Of a DNA stretch of 64,000 nt, positions 46,657 to 57,479 are shown one piece after another. The stretch lies in assembly GCA_958450365.1 (NCBI GenBank), contig CAUEEP010000908.1, positions 930,001 to 994,000 of the forward strand, written 5' to 3'. A model generated the notes under the pieces. It was not told where the DNA came from. It searched no databases and worked only from the letters and a program-made list of their open reading frames with translations. Numbering within the stretch: position 1 is the first letter of the stretch; every line of letters starts with the position of its first letter. This DNA is from Mesorhabditis belari. Lineage: Eukaryota; Nematoda; Chromadorea; Rhabditida; Rhabditidae. Both the position numbers and the translations under genes were made by a program.

Positions 46657-49118
46657 CGCTCGCCAATGCTTTTGTAAAGATCAAAGATGTTCTAAGAAAT
46701 CAACTTTTCGCCAGCTTCCAATCAGACCCAACTCAACCGGGGCTCCTTGAGATCAGTGGGGATACATATTTGCGATTTGATAGATTTTGGAGTTCCGCAT
46801 CTGCTTTGGTGAGTAGAGTGTCTTCTGGTCGAGTAATGCGTTTTCTAGAAGGCATTTATTTAAGAAAACTACTATCGTCAAACCGTTAGTTTACATTCAC
46901 CAACCCCGCTCTTGGTAACGTTGACGGGATATTAAAAGGTTCATTGAACGATCATTCAATGACATCCGATCGGATTGATCAAAAAATCAAAAGAAATTAA
47001 TCTGTATCACTATCTTTGTCATCAAAATACAAGATTTTCATTAATTGATCTGATAAACGTTCGATCTCTTCCTCAGGCTCCTTCGATCGGGCTGATCGGA
47101 TGTAAACTAGCAGTTTGATTGCGATAGTTTCCAGTCAAATGAGAATTGAAAACATGTAATGTTTTTGAAAGTTTTCGAGAATAAAAACAATGATGACTCG
47201 GGTTATCAGGTTTGAAAAGTTTTAAACAGACCCAGAAAAAAACAAAATTATAACAAAAAGTTTTCTTTGAAAAAAAAGATGTTTTCAAAAAGGTTTGTAA
47301 GGTTATGGATATTCATCTGAAACTTTATGTGTCTATTTTCTGTGCCCGATTATTTCTCTAAATAATTGCCATAACCGTAAATCGATTCGTTTATTTTATG
47401 TGGTGAACAAACGGTTTTTATTTGAGTCCCAAAAGCTAGGCCCGGTTTATGGGCAAATGTGCCACATAAAATTTTAATTTTTGATTCCAGACCACCAGTC
47501 AGATAGATTTTGGTGTTTTTGGACTGTTTTCCATAATATAAAAACAAAACTATAGGTGGTTTTCGAAAAAGAGTTTTTGAGGAGATCCGGTCCTAGAAGT
47601 CCCTCCCCCTTTAAATAAGTCTCTTTTAGAAAACGCATTCCTTGAGAGGAATACACTCTCGTTATGAGAATTGTTATTAAAAAATATACCTCATGAATGC
47701 AGGTACTTTTCGTTGCCAGTTTCCCAAACCTTTTCGCGATCTATTACTCGGCTAAGAATGATGACTTATTGCTAAGCGTTCGGTAAGTTTATTGTACCAC
47801 CTTGGCTGAGCTGATTTTTAAACAGACTTTTTCAGGCTCATCTTGACGGGAGAGAATCTGCAACGCCTTGTCTATACAATAACTCAACTCATAGCCAACT
47901 TGTGCTCGGTCTTTTCGCCTGCTGGGTAAAAACCTTTATGCGACATTTTATGAATGAATAAAGAATTCAGATAACATCATGTAGATATTGAGTCTTCAGA
48001 TATAACTATGTCAAAAATATATGTGCGTAGATAACTTGACCTGAAATTCCAAAGTTGATTGGCTAACTACAATATGAATCAAATTTTCTATTCTTTAATT
48101 TAAAGAAGGACCAATTCAGGTGTTCCAGTGGCATCGCCGGCTTTATGATCCAGAAAGGACGGAATTTATTCGTCGTGGTCACATTTTGTCAGATGTTCGT
48201 CTCAATCAAGTTTCAAAAAAAAGTGCACTACTTTGGAAAAAATGTTTTGTAAAAACGTTTCTTGAAAAAAAAAAAAAAAAAAAAAAAATGAAAAAGTCGT
48301 TTCTTGGCTGTTTCTTTCGAGGGATTGTTCTACAAGTATACAACGAAACAAACCCTCCTCCAGTTTCTCATTTGCTATTCGATAGCGATTTCTCTTTTTT
48401 GCGTTTCAGCTTTTGCAAATAGTGGAATCGTGAATTTGTATGTGACGCCAACCCTGACATATTTCGTGATCACAATGGATTTTTTCACTTTCTTAAAGCT
48501 TCGGAAAGTAGGTTGAAGTCATGATTCTCAATAAATGTGAGATTTAGCTGAGTAACTCCCAAACAGCTTCAAGGGCGGAGAGACGTTTAATGATTCAGGT
48601 TGGCTCAGGTTCAGGACATTTAATGAAAAATTGGTTACTTGAAAATTGAGTAGAAAAATTATAATCAAAATTGCCTTCTTTTTGCCAAGACATGGTCTGT
48701 TCTAGTTTTTTTTATCTGTCAGTCTTAGCTTCTCATCCAACTGGGTCCTCTGAAGATAAAAAACGAGTCACAAAACGCTTTTCAGATGATTGGTAGCTCA
48801 ACATACTACTTTATGAACTATTTTGTCTCAAATCTGGTCACCATTGTATAGTATCCATTCTTTGGCTACTACTTATCGAGTGTGGCATTGCAAGTGAACT
48901 CAAATGTCTCCTTATGGCTTTATACGTTTGGACTAAGGTTTCGCTCGATTTTCTCAGTCTTAATTTTGACGCCTTGGTTTAGCTATTTAAACATGGTCTA
49001 TCTGAAAAAGTAGGTGTCTTCACCGGGTGAAAAAGGAAAGTACAACAACTCAGCTTCTCCTCAATCCATCAAGAGTATAATGGTCACCAAGAGCTCTGAC
49101 TCGACACCCAAAATCTGA
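46657..49118 (+). pseudogene. Receptor R6, broken by two nonsense codons
   Basis: Exons 46657-46808, 47703-47782, 47836-47925, 48120-48209, 48297-48507, 48548-48598 and 48786-49118 match R5 in size. Two in-frame TAG codons interrupt the last exon: 48849-48851 in TM6 (CAG in R5) and 49011-49013 after the LKK tail motif. The N-terminal exon differs from the other copies (ALANAFVKIKDVL). The intron before the NRF exon has lost its TTTTTAG end and gained 24 A; a new AAAAAG end would keep the frame (NRFLAVSFEG). The rest is clean, so inactivation is recent. Confidence 0.75.
48265..48288 (+). repeat. Run of 24 A inside a receptor intron
   Basis: Lies between the FCQMFVSI exon and the NRFLAVSF exon of R6, where R5 has a 40-nt intron ending TTTTTAG. 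The length may vary by assembly. Confidence 0.8.
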
Positions 49119-49194
49119 TTTCATTTGTCGTTTTTATGAAAAACATCTTTCAATTCAATTTATACAAGAATTGAACATAACACTCAAGAGATAT

Positions 49195-49756
49195 TCAGTT
49201 GCCGAAGGTGGCTCCATTCACGCAGTAACCACCATCCACATTGCCGTTTGTCGCACAGCAAGCAGCGACGCTGTTCTGAAAATGAACATTTTTGAGATGA
49301 GATGATATGAGAAAATTGTGGCAATGAGACTAATTTTTCGAAATAAACCTTTATCCTACTCTTTTACCCACTCTTTTTGTACTCAATCTTCAATACTTTT
49401 ATTCAAATTCCTAAAACTCACCGGGCAAGAAGGGTTACATTTAGCGAAAGCCTCGGCGCTGATCACGGAAATGCCGGCTGGAATTGTTGACTAATTATTA
49501 GAGTAAATGACAAATTTGGAACTTATTAAGCAGTGACATTTGAAATCTTTCCCAAACATGTTATCACATTGAAATCTGAGCTTGGCATAAGAACCTACCC
49601 TGACGGCAATGGGGCACATGTATTAGGTTGTCGAGTTTGGAATGCGAAGGATATAGGATCAGAAACCAATTCTCGTTTCAACTTCACAAACAGTCCATTT
49701 GCGTTGATTTTATTCTTACAAATATAAAAAATATCTTTTAAACTCCTCGTCATCAT
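49195..49756 (-). CDS. Knottin-like secreted peptide, complete three-exon gene (partner of R6)
   Basis: Exon 1 (49756-49720) encodes MMTRSLKDIFYI. Exon 2 (49477-49422) completes the signal peptide (GISVISAEA) and adds KCNPSCP. Exon 3 (49275-49195) encodes NSVAACC, GGYC and stop. Introns are GTAAGA..TTCCAG and GTGAGT..TTTTCAG, and phases match. The product is 57 residues: a short signal peptide and a mature peptide of about 35. The family pattern is C-x3-C-x6-CC-x10-C-x6-C, but in this copy the last Cys codon is GGC (Gly), leaving five cysteines and probably an unpaired one. The function of the family is unknown; the spacing suggests a disulfide-knotted effector, antimicrobial or signalling peptide. 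Its stop is 77 bp from R6's stop, tail to tail. Confidence 0.6.
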
Positions 49757-49905
49757 TTTTATTCAAAGTAACTTTGTTCTTTTTTAGAATATAAATCTGG
49801 TGCTTCTTTCCTCGAATCATGAATTGCTCTTTTCTAGTAACTTTTCCTTCCAATAAACATGTTTTAAAATCGCCCAATATCAGGGTTTTGGTCACATTAT
49901 TCTTA

Positions 49906-49983
49906 CCGTATTACCTGGAATAGTACCACTGGCGCTACTATTTTTTCTTCCACCTTGGGGCGCTACTATTAGAGGTAATACGG
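49906..49983. mobile_element. Complete 78-bp MITE
   Basis: Ends CCGTATTACCTGGAATAGTA and TACTATTAGAGGTAATACGG are complementary at 18 of 20 positions. The centre is pyrimidine-rich with GGCGCTACTATT. It follows a copied piece of the PaREP1-like 3' region, the same context as 22976-23045. Confidence 0.65.
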
Positions 49984-50369
49984 CAACTCCTTTTGATTTT
50001 GAAAATTTAAAAAGGAACTAGTGTTCCTTTGGGGATGTTAGCTGAAGGACTCGGGCCGCAAAAATTTTCCTCATTTCCTTCTTTTTAAGATGATTCAATT
50101 ATCAAAGGGAAAAGAGGGAAATGACGATAGAATTCTTCTATCGTTTCCCGTCACTGGGAAACGTTAGAATGTTTTGCACAGAAAAAAATTCGCTACTTTT
50201 TGGCCAAAGAACTTCGATAAAGGGATAACGGGAAATTCCGATAGCGAGGACACTGAGTCAACAAAACTAAACTAACAAGGGGGCGGTCACAAGTGATCGT
50301 GACATTTCGGCATCAAAATGAGATGCAAACACAAGTCGAATACGGTGGTCACAATGGTGCTTTCGATCG

Positions 50370-50792
50370 GTAAGCAAAACTGTTCAAGCGACCATTTGCG
50401 AGAGCTAAATCATCTTCCTGCATTGGAGTCTCCTCGTTTTCCTCATTTTGTCATTCGAGAAGTGTTGCCGGTTGAATTTAAAGGTGCGCATTGCAGGCTT
50501 CTTGTGTACAATGGTCCAGACACGGTTGTTGATGATTCCGAGGCTCTTCACCATTTTTCTCATCGATCGTGTGAGATTCCAATGAATAAGACAACGGACT
50601 TTGTTTGTGTTTTTCGGCGTGACGGTGGTCAATGGACGGTCATTCCTGGGTCGGTCCTGATCATCTCCGAATATCTTGTATTGATTAATAGCTTCCCAGA
50701 TGGCAGATTTGACCTAATCGACCGTTCTCACAATGCCCATTAAGCTCTTTCCCTGTTTGCGTAGCTCCAAGATTATGGTCCTCTTGTTCTTG
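50370..50792 (-). pseudogene. Tc1-like transposase, N-terminal half
   Basis: Begins MDRKNKRTIILELRKQGKSL, the first helix-turn-helix of Tc1 enzymes. It continues SAIWEAINQYKIFGD and DRPRNDRP, then RNLTRSMRKMVKSLGI (second helix-turn-helix) and FKFNRQHF. A TAG after RTVD (about 50716) and loss of the catalytic half show it is dead. Other pieces of the same element are at 31100, 36463, 42200, 52438 and 53738. Confidence 0.75.
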
Positions 50793-51051
50793 CGATCCAT
50801 CCTTCCAATCGGTGACTAAAAAAACTTTTGCTAGTTTTTTTCAATCAAAAATCAGTTCAAAATACAAATGTTTGCTTGCTTTAGCTACCCGGAAGCAAAA
50901 GTATCGCCAGTTTGAAAAAGATGGTGGGCTGATTGTCATTGGCCCATGACTGAAAAATATTCTAGATCCAGCGTAAAGAAGATAAGAGGAGATAAGGCTC
51001 GAGCCACAATTAAAAGCTACCCCACCACCGTATCATTCTCTATTTCCTCAG

Positions 51052-51225
51052 GGCTTTGTGCCCTCAGGGCTTGGTCAAGTTGCTTTTGGCGGTCCAAACA
51101 TCCAATATCCGGGATATGGTCAACCAAGCTATCAGAATCAGCTTGGTGGCCCAAACATTCACTACCAATATGGACAGTCAAATTACCAACAGCGTAGAGT
51201 ATTGAATCGGTCAGTCAGCGTATAA
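51052..51225 (+). CDS. Gly/Tyr/Gln-rich peptide exon with two repeats
   Basis: After TTTCCTCAG a 58-codon frame (57 residues) opens with GFVPSGLGQVAF and contains GGPNIQYPGYGQPSYQNQ followed by GGPNIHYQYGQSNYQQ, two related 16-18 residue repeats, then runs to TAA. The style resembles secreted Gly/Tyr-rich nematode peptides. The last dozen codons overlap a repeat present near 32850 and 43075, so the natural end may differ. No upstream exon was found. Confidence 0.35.
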   Translation, partial: GFVPSGLGQVAFGGPNIQYPGYGQPSYQNQLGGPNIHYQYGQSNYQQRRVLNRSVSV

Positions 51226-51699
51226 AAACAGGCTTTTTCGCCCATTTTACATAATTAATGTCAATATAAAAATATAAAAACATAGTGTTACCAAAAAAAC
51301 CTTTTCGTCAAACCGCCCCCTTTAACCGGTTCATGATCTCTTTTTATTTTCATCTCGAATTGCATAAGTCCTCAAGTTCATCCTGCTGAAAAAGATGTCA
51401 TTCCAAGAATGATTCTAAACTAATCACTGGTTATATGGAGTCCTGTCTGAGAAAAATTGGTTTTCCGAAAAAATTGGCCCGGGTCACCACATTTTTCTCG
51501 GACAGGACTTACTGTAGCCGGCGATTAGTTTCGAAGCATTCTTGGAATGACATGTTTTTCATGCAATTCAAAGTGAAAAATTTTCCAATTCAAACGCAAA
51601 ACCCTTACTGTAACTGGTCCATGATCTATTATTATTTTCATCTCAAATTCATTTCTCAGATTTAAACTCTAATTATCCTGTTGAAAAATATGTTATTCC

Positions 51700-52018
51700 A
51701 ATAGTGATTCAAACTAATCGCCGGTTACAGGAAGTCCTGTTCGAGACAAATGTGTTTCCCCGGAGGAATTCTTTCGACAGAATTAAAAATATTGAAACGT
51801 TCATGTGGAGTTGCGATGAGAAAAAACGAAAAGCGAAAAATGAAAATCGAAAAGTTTTATTTTATTGGCGGTTTCGATTTGTTTCATTGCAACTCCTCAT
51901 TGACGTTTTTTTTAACGACTTTCATTGACCTTCAACATTTTTAATTCTGTCGAAAGAATTCCCCCGGGGGAGTACATTTTTCTCGGACGGATTTACTGTA
52001 ACCGGCGATTTGCTTCGA
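51700..52018. repeat. Fold-back palindromic element
   Basis: Arms cgccggttacaggaagtcctg and ttactgtaaccggcg, with gaattctttcgacagaatt and its complement inside. Unit-3 member of the family. A partial arm lies just before it at 51420-51530. Confidence 0.65.
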
Positions 52019-52437
52019 TTGTTCTTGAACTCCTAACACCCAATTAAGGTTTTTTCCGAGAGGTGGCTGATGGCCCCAAAAATTAAGCTCAAAAAAAGCA
52101 AAAGTGCACAGCCTTATGAATTCCCAACAGACAAATCGGTGACAATTATTGCTTTTTATTGAAGAACTTTGAACTTCTTTGAACTTTTAAAACTTCATTC
52201 TTTTCATATAAGATTTTAAACGTGATCGTTCTTCTTTTTTGGCACGTTTTTTGAATTTTTTGGACTGCTCGGCCAGGCTTTTCAAAATTCTAAAAAATTG
52301 ACACCGTTTTTCTATTCTATGTAATTATTTAAACACGTAGATTTTATTATTAATTGTTATTTTTCACCTTAGGTTAATGTATTGTCTTAGAAAGCCAAGA
52401 AGATGCATTAAGCCCAACACTAAACAGGGTTCCGATT

Positions 52438-53165
52438 TGAAGGATGTTATTTGGATCGCAAGAACAAGAGGACCGTAATCCTGGAGCTACGCAAACGGGG
52501 AAAGAGCTTAATGGGCATTGTGAGAACGGTCGATTAGGTCAAATCTGCCATCTGGGAAACTATTAATCAATACAAGATATTCGGAGATGATCAGGACCGA
52601 CCCAGGAATGACCGTCCATCGACCACCGTCACGCCGAAAAACAGAAACAAAGTCCGTTGTCTTATGCACCGGAATCTCACACGATCGATGAGAAAAATGG
52701 TGAAGAGCCTCGGAATCATCAACAACAGTGTCTGGACCATTGTACACAAGAAGCCTGCAATGCGCACGTTTAAAGCTCCACTTGTGTTTTTGGATCGAAA
52801 TATGATAATCAATGCAGGAAACTAATAAAAAAAGTCCTGACGGATGTCTTAGGACCGTGGGCAGCAAATTACTTCGGACAGGGTGGCTACCCTTCAACAG
52901 GCTTGGGCTCCAGCTCATGGAGCGCGATCAACTCTCGCTCGCAACGAACTGTTTCCGGCTTTTGTAGAAAGGACGTCTGGCCGTCGAATCGCCGCTATTT
53001 GAACCGTTAGGATACTCGATCTGGTCAACTCTGGATAACAAAATTTCAGGCAAACGATATCAAACAGTTCATGCCTTAAAAACCGCTTTGAAGAAAGCCT
53101 GGCCCGAAATTTCTGTGCAACAATGTGCTCCCATCGTCAAGAATTTGTTTAGGTATTCGTTTTTA
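52438..53165 (+). pseudogene. Tc1-like transposase, most complete copy
   Basis: The N-terminal half (EAIN-type linker, NLTRSMRKM) is followed by a catalytic half with several shifts. One frame reads LGPWAANYFGQGGY, the next frame AWAPAHGARSTLARNELF, and a third EPLGYSIWSTLDNKISGK and ALKTALKKAWPEISVQQC, as in the D..D..E domain of Tc1 enzymes near the C-terminus. At least four frame changes and stops are present. Confidence 0.75.
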
Positions 53166-53317
53166 TTACTCATCTCCTGCTATTCCTGCATCTTTTCTTT
53201 GGTTCATCAAAAAAAAATCTTTTTAAGTAGTGGGGAGACTCGCTAAAGAGGATCTATTTATCGCATATCAGGTGTGAAACAAGTATCAAACCTGTTTACT
53301 AACAATGTTTCACTAAC

Positions 53318-53446
53318 CTGAAATCGTCGTAAATTAATGCCATAAATAGCAAAGGATGGATTTTCCTTGTTAAACTCAAAGATTTTTGGACCAACAAGTG
53401 AAACCAGGAAAAGCAAGAGAATTCCTTCAGAAAACCACAAAAACAT
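53318..53446 (-). CDS. Leader exon of an unrecognised secreted or membrane protein
   Basis: ATG 53446 opens 43 codons ending at a donor GTTAGT: MFLWFSEGILLLFLVSLVGP then KIFEFNKENPSF and YGINLRRFQ. The first 19 residues form a signal peptide or anchor. The exon and 300 bp upstream recur at 59862-59990 with the frame, length (129 nt) and donor position kept, although that donor is GTTCGT. I found no second exon downstream. On the minus strand the upstream region has TGATAAG-type sites (about 53512 and 53604), discussed as a promoter. Confidence 0.45.
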
Positions 53447-53504
53447 GAAGAAAAACTAACAAGTTAGTTTTTTTGGTTTTGTTTTTCTGTGCTCAAGAGC
53501 AGAA

Positions 53505-53615
53505 CAAAGGACTTATCATCACTGCTTCTCTCCAGGAACTTTCGCTGCAGTCCTTTACTTAACTAATCCTAGATTCGAGTCGAGGTATACGTGTCGAGAG
53601 AAATGATAAGATGTT
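53505..53615 (-). promoter_or_regulatory. Putative promoter with paired GATA sites
   Basis: Two TGATAAG motifs in opposite orientation (CTTATCATC at 53512, GAAATGATAAG at 53600) lie 65-160 bp upstream of ATG 53446. TGATAA is the core bound by nematode gut GATA factors such as ELT-2. Both sites are kept in the copy upstream of 59990. Confidence 0.35.
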
Positions 53616-53737
53616 GGCACAACTCGAACCAAATGAACCTGTGCTGATGATTTATTGGTTATGCAAAGTGCCGAATTGTAGTTCGACTAGCAATTTTTTG
53701 CCAGCTGGTGACCACACCAGGCATGATTTAGCTTAAA

Positions 53738-53930
53738 AGAGCCTCGGAATCATCGACAACAGTGTCTGGAGCGTTGTGCACAAGAAGCCTGCAATGCGCA
53801 CCTTTAAATTCAGCCGGGGACACTTCTTGAACGACAAAATGAGGAAAACGAGGAGGCTCCAATGCAGGAAGATAATTCGGCTGTTCGCAAATGGTCGCTT
53901 GAACAGTTTTGCTTACCGATGAGAAGATTT
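53738..53930 (+). pseudogene. Tc1-like transposase fragment
   Basis: Short piece of the HTH-to-linker part (ESSTT-type frame, complementary to the frame at 42261-42490). It joins the leader-gene upstream region on its left and the receptor unit on its right. Confidence 0.5.
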
Positions 53931-54557
53931 CCACCGTCCAACCGATCCACAATCGCCAAAGCCATCATTAATTTCTTACCCGAGGCCTCAAGAATCCTTG
54001 GAAATGACCAGCAAAAGTTTTTCCATTTGATCGACTAAACATTTCAACGGTACCCTTTTATTTTTGGTTCCGTAAAGTAAATTTAAGTGTGTTTTAACAA
54101 ATGCAATATAAATTTTATCTCAGAACATCAAAAATTGAAAACCAAGGAGACTTTTTGGGTAATTTGTTCAGTTGCAGAAGGCGGCCCCATTTTGACTATA
54201 AACTTCACCGCAATCTATAAACTTGCGAGTTTCCTTCAAGATTCAGTTTGGATTTGGCTCATATTTAAACTCGATTTTAGGCCACGAGGGACGTACGAGG
54301 ACAACGAGTGAATGTTTTGGTCGGGGATTCGCGAAGTTTTGGAAGTGCTTGTCGTTGGGTCGATCGTCACAGGTTGGATTTGTCCACCCACTAAGCGAAG
54401 TCTAATAGTAAGTACGAGCTTGAGTACTTCCCTGGCCTGCACTACGGAGGATTGAACCAGTCTAATCTTAATCTGCTGAGAAAGTACCAGAACTTGTTGG
54501 TGGGCTGATTTAGATTATTTCTTTATTATAAAAACAATGCTCTATTTCTAATTCCAG

Positions 54558-56777
54558 CCCTCGGCAATGTTTGCCAAATGATCAAGATTGATCTATTGTC
54601 TCAACGTGACGTCAGCTTCGGGTCAGACCCTACTCAACCGGGACTCCTTGAGATCAGTGGGGATACATATCTGCGATTTCAAGCATTTTGGAGTTCCGCA
54701 TCTGCTTTGGTGAGTAGAGTGTCTTCCGGTCGAGTAATGCGTTTTCTAAAAGGCATTTATTTAAGAAAGCTACCATCGTCAAACCGTTAGTTTACATTCA
54801 CCAACCCCGCTCTTGGTAACGTTGACGGGATATTAAAAGGCTCATTGAATGATCATTGAATGACATCCGATCGGATTGATCAAAAAATCAAAAAAATTCA
54901 TCTGTATCACTATCTTTGTCATCAAAATACAAGATTTTCATTAATTGATCTGATAAACGTTCGATCTCTTCCTCAGGCTCCTCCGATCGGGCTGATCGGA
55001 TGTAAACTAGCAGTTTGACTGCGATAGTTTCCAGTCAAATCAGAATTGAAAACATGTAATGTTTTTGAAAGTTTTCGAGAATAAAAACATTCATGACCCG
55101 GGTTATCAGTTTTTTAAAGTTTTAAACAGACTCAGAAAAAAACAAAATTATAACAAAAAGTTTGCTTTGAAAAAAAAGATGTTGTCAAAAAGGTTTGTAA
55201 GGTTATGGATATTCATCTCAAACTTTATGTGTCTATTTTCGGTGCCCGATTATTTCTCTAAATAATTGTCAAAACCGTAAATCGATTGGTTTATTTTATA
55301 TGGTGAACAAATGGTTTTTATTTGACTCCCAAAAGCCAGACCCGCTTTATGGGCAAATGTGCCACATTAAATTTTAATTTTTGATTCCAGACCCCAGTTT
55401 TTGAGGCGATCCGGCCCTACAAGTCCCTGCCCCTTTAAAAAAATCTCTTTTAAAAAATACATTACTTGACAGGAATACACTCTAGTTATGAGAATTGTTA
55501 TTAAAAAATATACCTCATGAATGCAGGTACTTTTCGTTGCCAGTTTCCCAAACCTTTTCGCGATCTATTACTCGGCTAAGAATGATGACTTATTGCTAAG
55601 CGTTCGGTAAGTTTATTGTACCACCGTGACTGAGCTCATTTTTAAACAGACTTTTTCAGGCTCATCTTGACGGGAGAAAATATGCAACGCCTTGTCTATA
55701 CAATAACTCAACTCATAGTCAACTTGTGCTCAGTCTTTTCGCCTGCTGGGTAAAAATCTTTATGCGACATTTTATGAATGAATAAAGAATTCAGATAACA
55801 TAATGTAGATATTGATTCTTTAAATATAGCTATGTCAAGAATATATGTGCGTAGATAACTTGACCTGAAATTGTAAAGTTGATTGGCTAACTACAATATG
55901 AATCAGATCTTCTAATCTTTAATTAAGAAAGACCAATTCAGGTGTAAGACCAATTCAGGTTTCATGGCTGTTTCTTTCGATGGAATGCTCTTCAAGTCTG
56001 CAACAAAAAAACCCCTCCTTCAGTTTATCGTTTGCTATTCGATAGCGATTTCTCTTTTCTGCGTATCAGCGTTTGCAAATAGTGGAATCGTGAATTTGTA
56101 TGTGTCGCCAACCATGACATATTTCATGATCACAATAGATTTTTTCACTTTCTTAAAGCTTCGAAAAGTAGGTTGAAGTCATGATTCTCAATAAATGTGA
56201 GATTTAGGTGAGTAACTCCCAAGCAGCTTCAAGGGCGGAGAGACGTTTAATGATTCAGGTTGGCTCAGGTTCAGGACATTTAATGAAAAATTGGTTACTT
56301 GAAAATTGAGTAGAAAAATTATAATCAAAATTGCCTTCTTTTTGCCAAGACATGATCTGTTCTAGTTTTTTTATCTGCCATCCTTGGCTCCTCATCCAAC
56401 TAGATCTTCTGAAGATAAAAAACGAGTCACAAAACGCTTTTCAGATGATCGGTAGCTCAACATACTACTTTATGTACTATTTTGTCACAAGTCTGATCGC
56501 CATTGTACAGTATCCATTCTTTGGCTACTACTTATCTAATGTGGCATTACAAGTGAACTCAAATGTCTCCTTATGGCTTTTTACGTTTGGATTGAGGTTT
56601 TGCGGGATTTTCTCAGTTTTAATTTTGACGCCTTGGTCTAGCTATTTAAACATGGTCTACCTGAAAAAGAAGGTGTCTTCACCGGATGAAAAAGGAAAGT
56701 ACAACAACTCAGCCTCTCCTCAATCCGTCAAGAGTACAATGGTCACCAAGAGCTCTAACTCGACACCCAAAATCTGA
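54558..56777 (+). CDS. Receptor R7, in-frame loss of the TM2-TM3 exon
   Basis: Exons 54558-54709, 55527-55606, 55660-55749, 55942-56167, 56208-56258 and 56445-56777. They match R5, except that the 90-nt exon with FCQMFVSF and the following 40-nt intron are gone. A repeated GACCAATTCAGGT marks the join, and the frame continues as CKTNSGFMAVSFDGM. The predicted protein therefore lacks TM3 and its NRF start while keeping TM1, TM4-TM7 and the tail. The last exon is identical to R5's apart from a base or two. It may be translated but is unlikely to fold as a normal receptor. The start is unresolved, as in R5. Confidence 0.6.
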
Positions 56778-56982
56778 TTTCCTTTGTCGTTTTTATGAAA
56801 AGCGTGTATTTTCATAACTTGGATCTCATCTCATCTCTGAAAATGAACATTTTTGAGATGAGATGATATGAGAAAATTGTGGCAATGAGACTAATTTTTC
56901 GAAATAAACCTTCATCCTACTCTTTTACCCACTCTTTTTATACTCAATCTTCAATACTTTTATTCAAATTCCTAAAACTCAC

Positions 56983-57317
56983 CGGGCAAGAAGGGTTACA
57001 TTTAGCGAAAGCCTCGGCGCTGATCACGGAAATGCCGGCTGGAATTGTTGACTAATTATTAGAGTAAATGACAAATTTGGAACTTATTAAGCAGTGACAT
57101 TTGAAATCTTTCCCAAACATGTTATCACATTGAAATCTGAGCTTGGCATAAGAACCTACCCTGACGGCAATGGGGCACATGTATTAGGTTGTCGAGTTTG
57201 GAATGCGAAGGATATAGGATCAGAAACCAATTCTCGTTTCAACTTCACAAACAGTCTATTTGCGTTGATTTTATTCTTACAAATATAACAAATATCTTTT
57301 AAACTCCTCGTCATCAT
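56983..57317 (-). pseudogene. Knottin-like peptide gene without its last exon (partner of R7)
   Basis: Exon 1 (57317-57281, MMTRSLKDICYI) and exon 2 (57038-56983, ...KCNPSCP) match the complete gene at 49195-49756. The last exon with CC is deleted, as in the R5 partner, and splicing at the surviving TTTTCAG would give an immediate Arg-stop. Confidence 0.65.
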
Positions 57318-57479
57318 CTTTATTCAAAGTAACTTTGTTCTTTTTTAGAGTATAAATCTGTTGCTTCTTCGCTCAAGTCATGAATTGCTCTTTTCGAGCA
57401 ACTTTTCCTTCCAATAAACCTGTTTTAAAATCGTCTAATATCGGGGTTTTGGTTACATTATTCTTACCGTATTACTGGA

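Noticed and set aside
49533..49727. 64-codon plus-strand frame (repeated at 57094-57288) with faint resemblance to the end of a galectin fold (RVWNAKDIGSE..., NFTNSPFALIL)
   Set aside because: It lies antisense across intron 1 of the peptide gene, has no recognisable first part of a galectin, and the third copy (40540-40730) has a stop. The similarity is too short to call.
50318..50743. 141-codon plus-strand frame
   Set aside because: It is the reverse strand of a Tc1-like transposase fragment that gives clear protein motifs on the minus strand.
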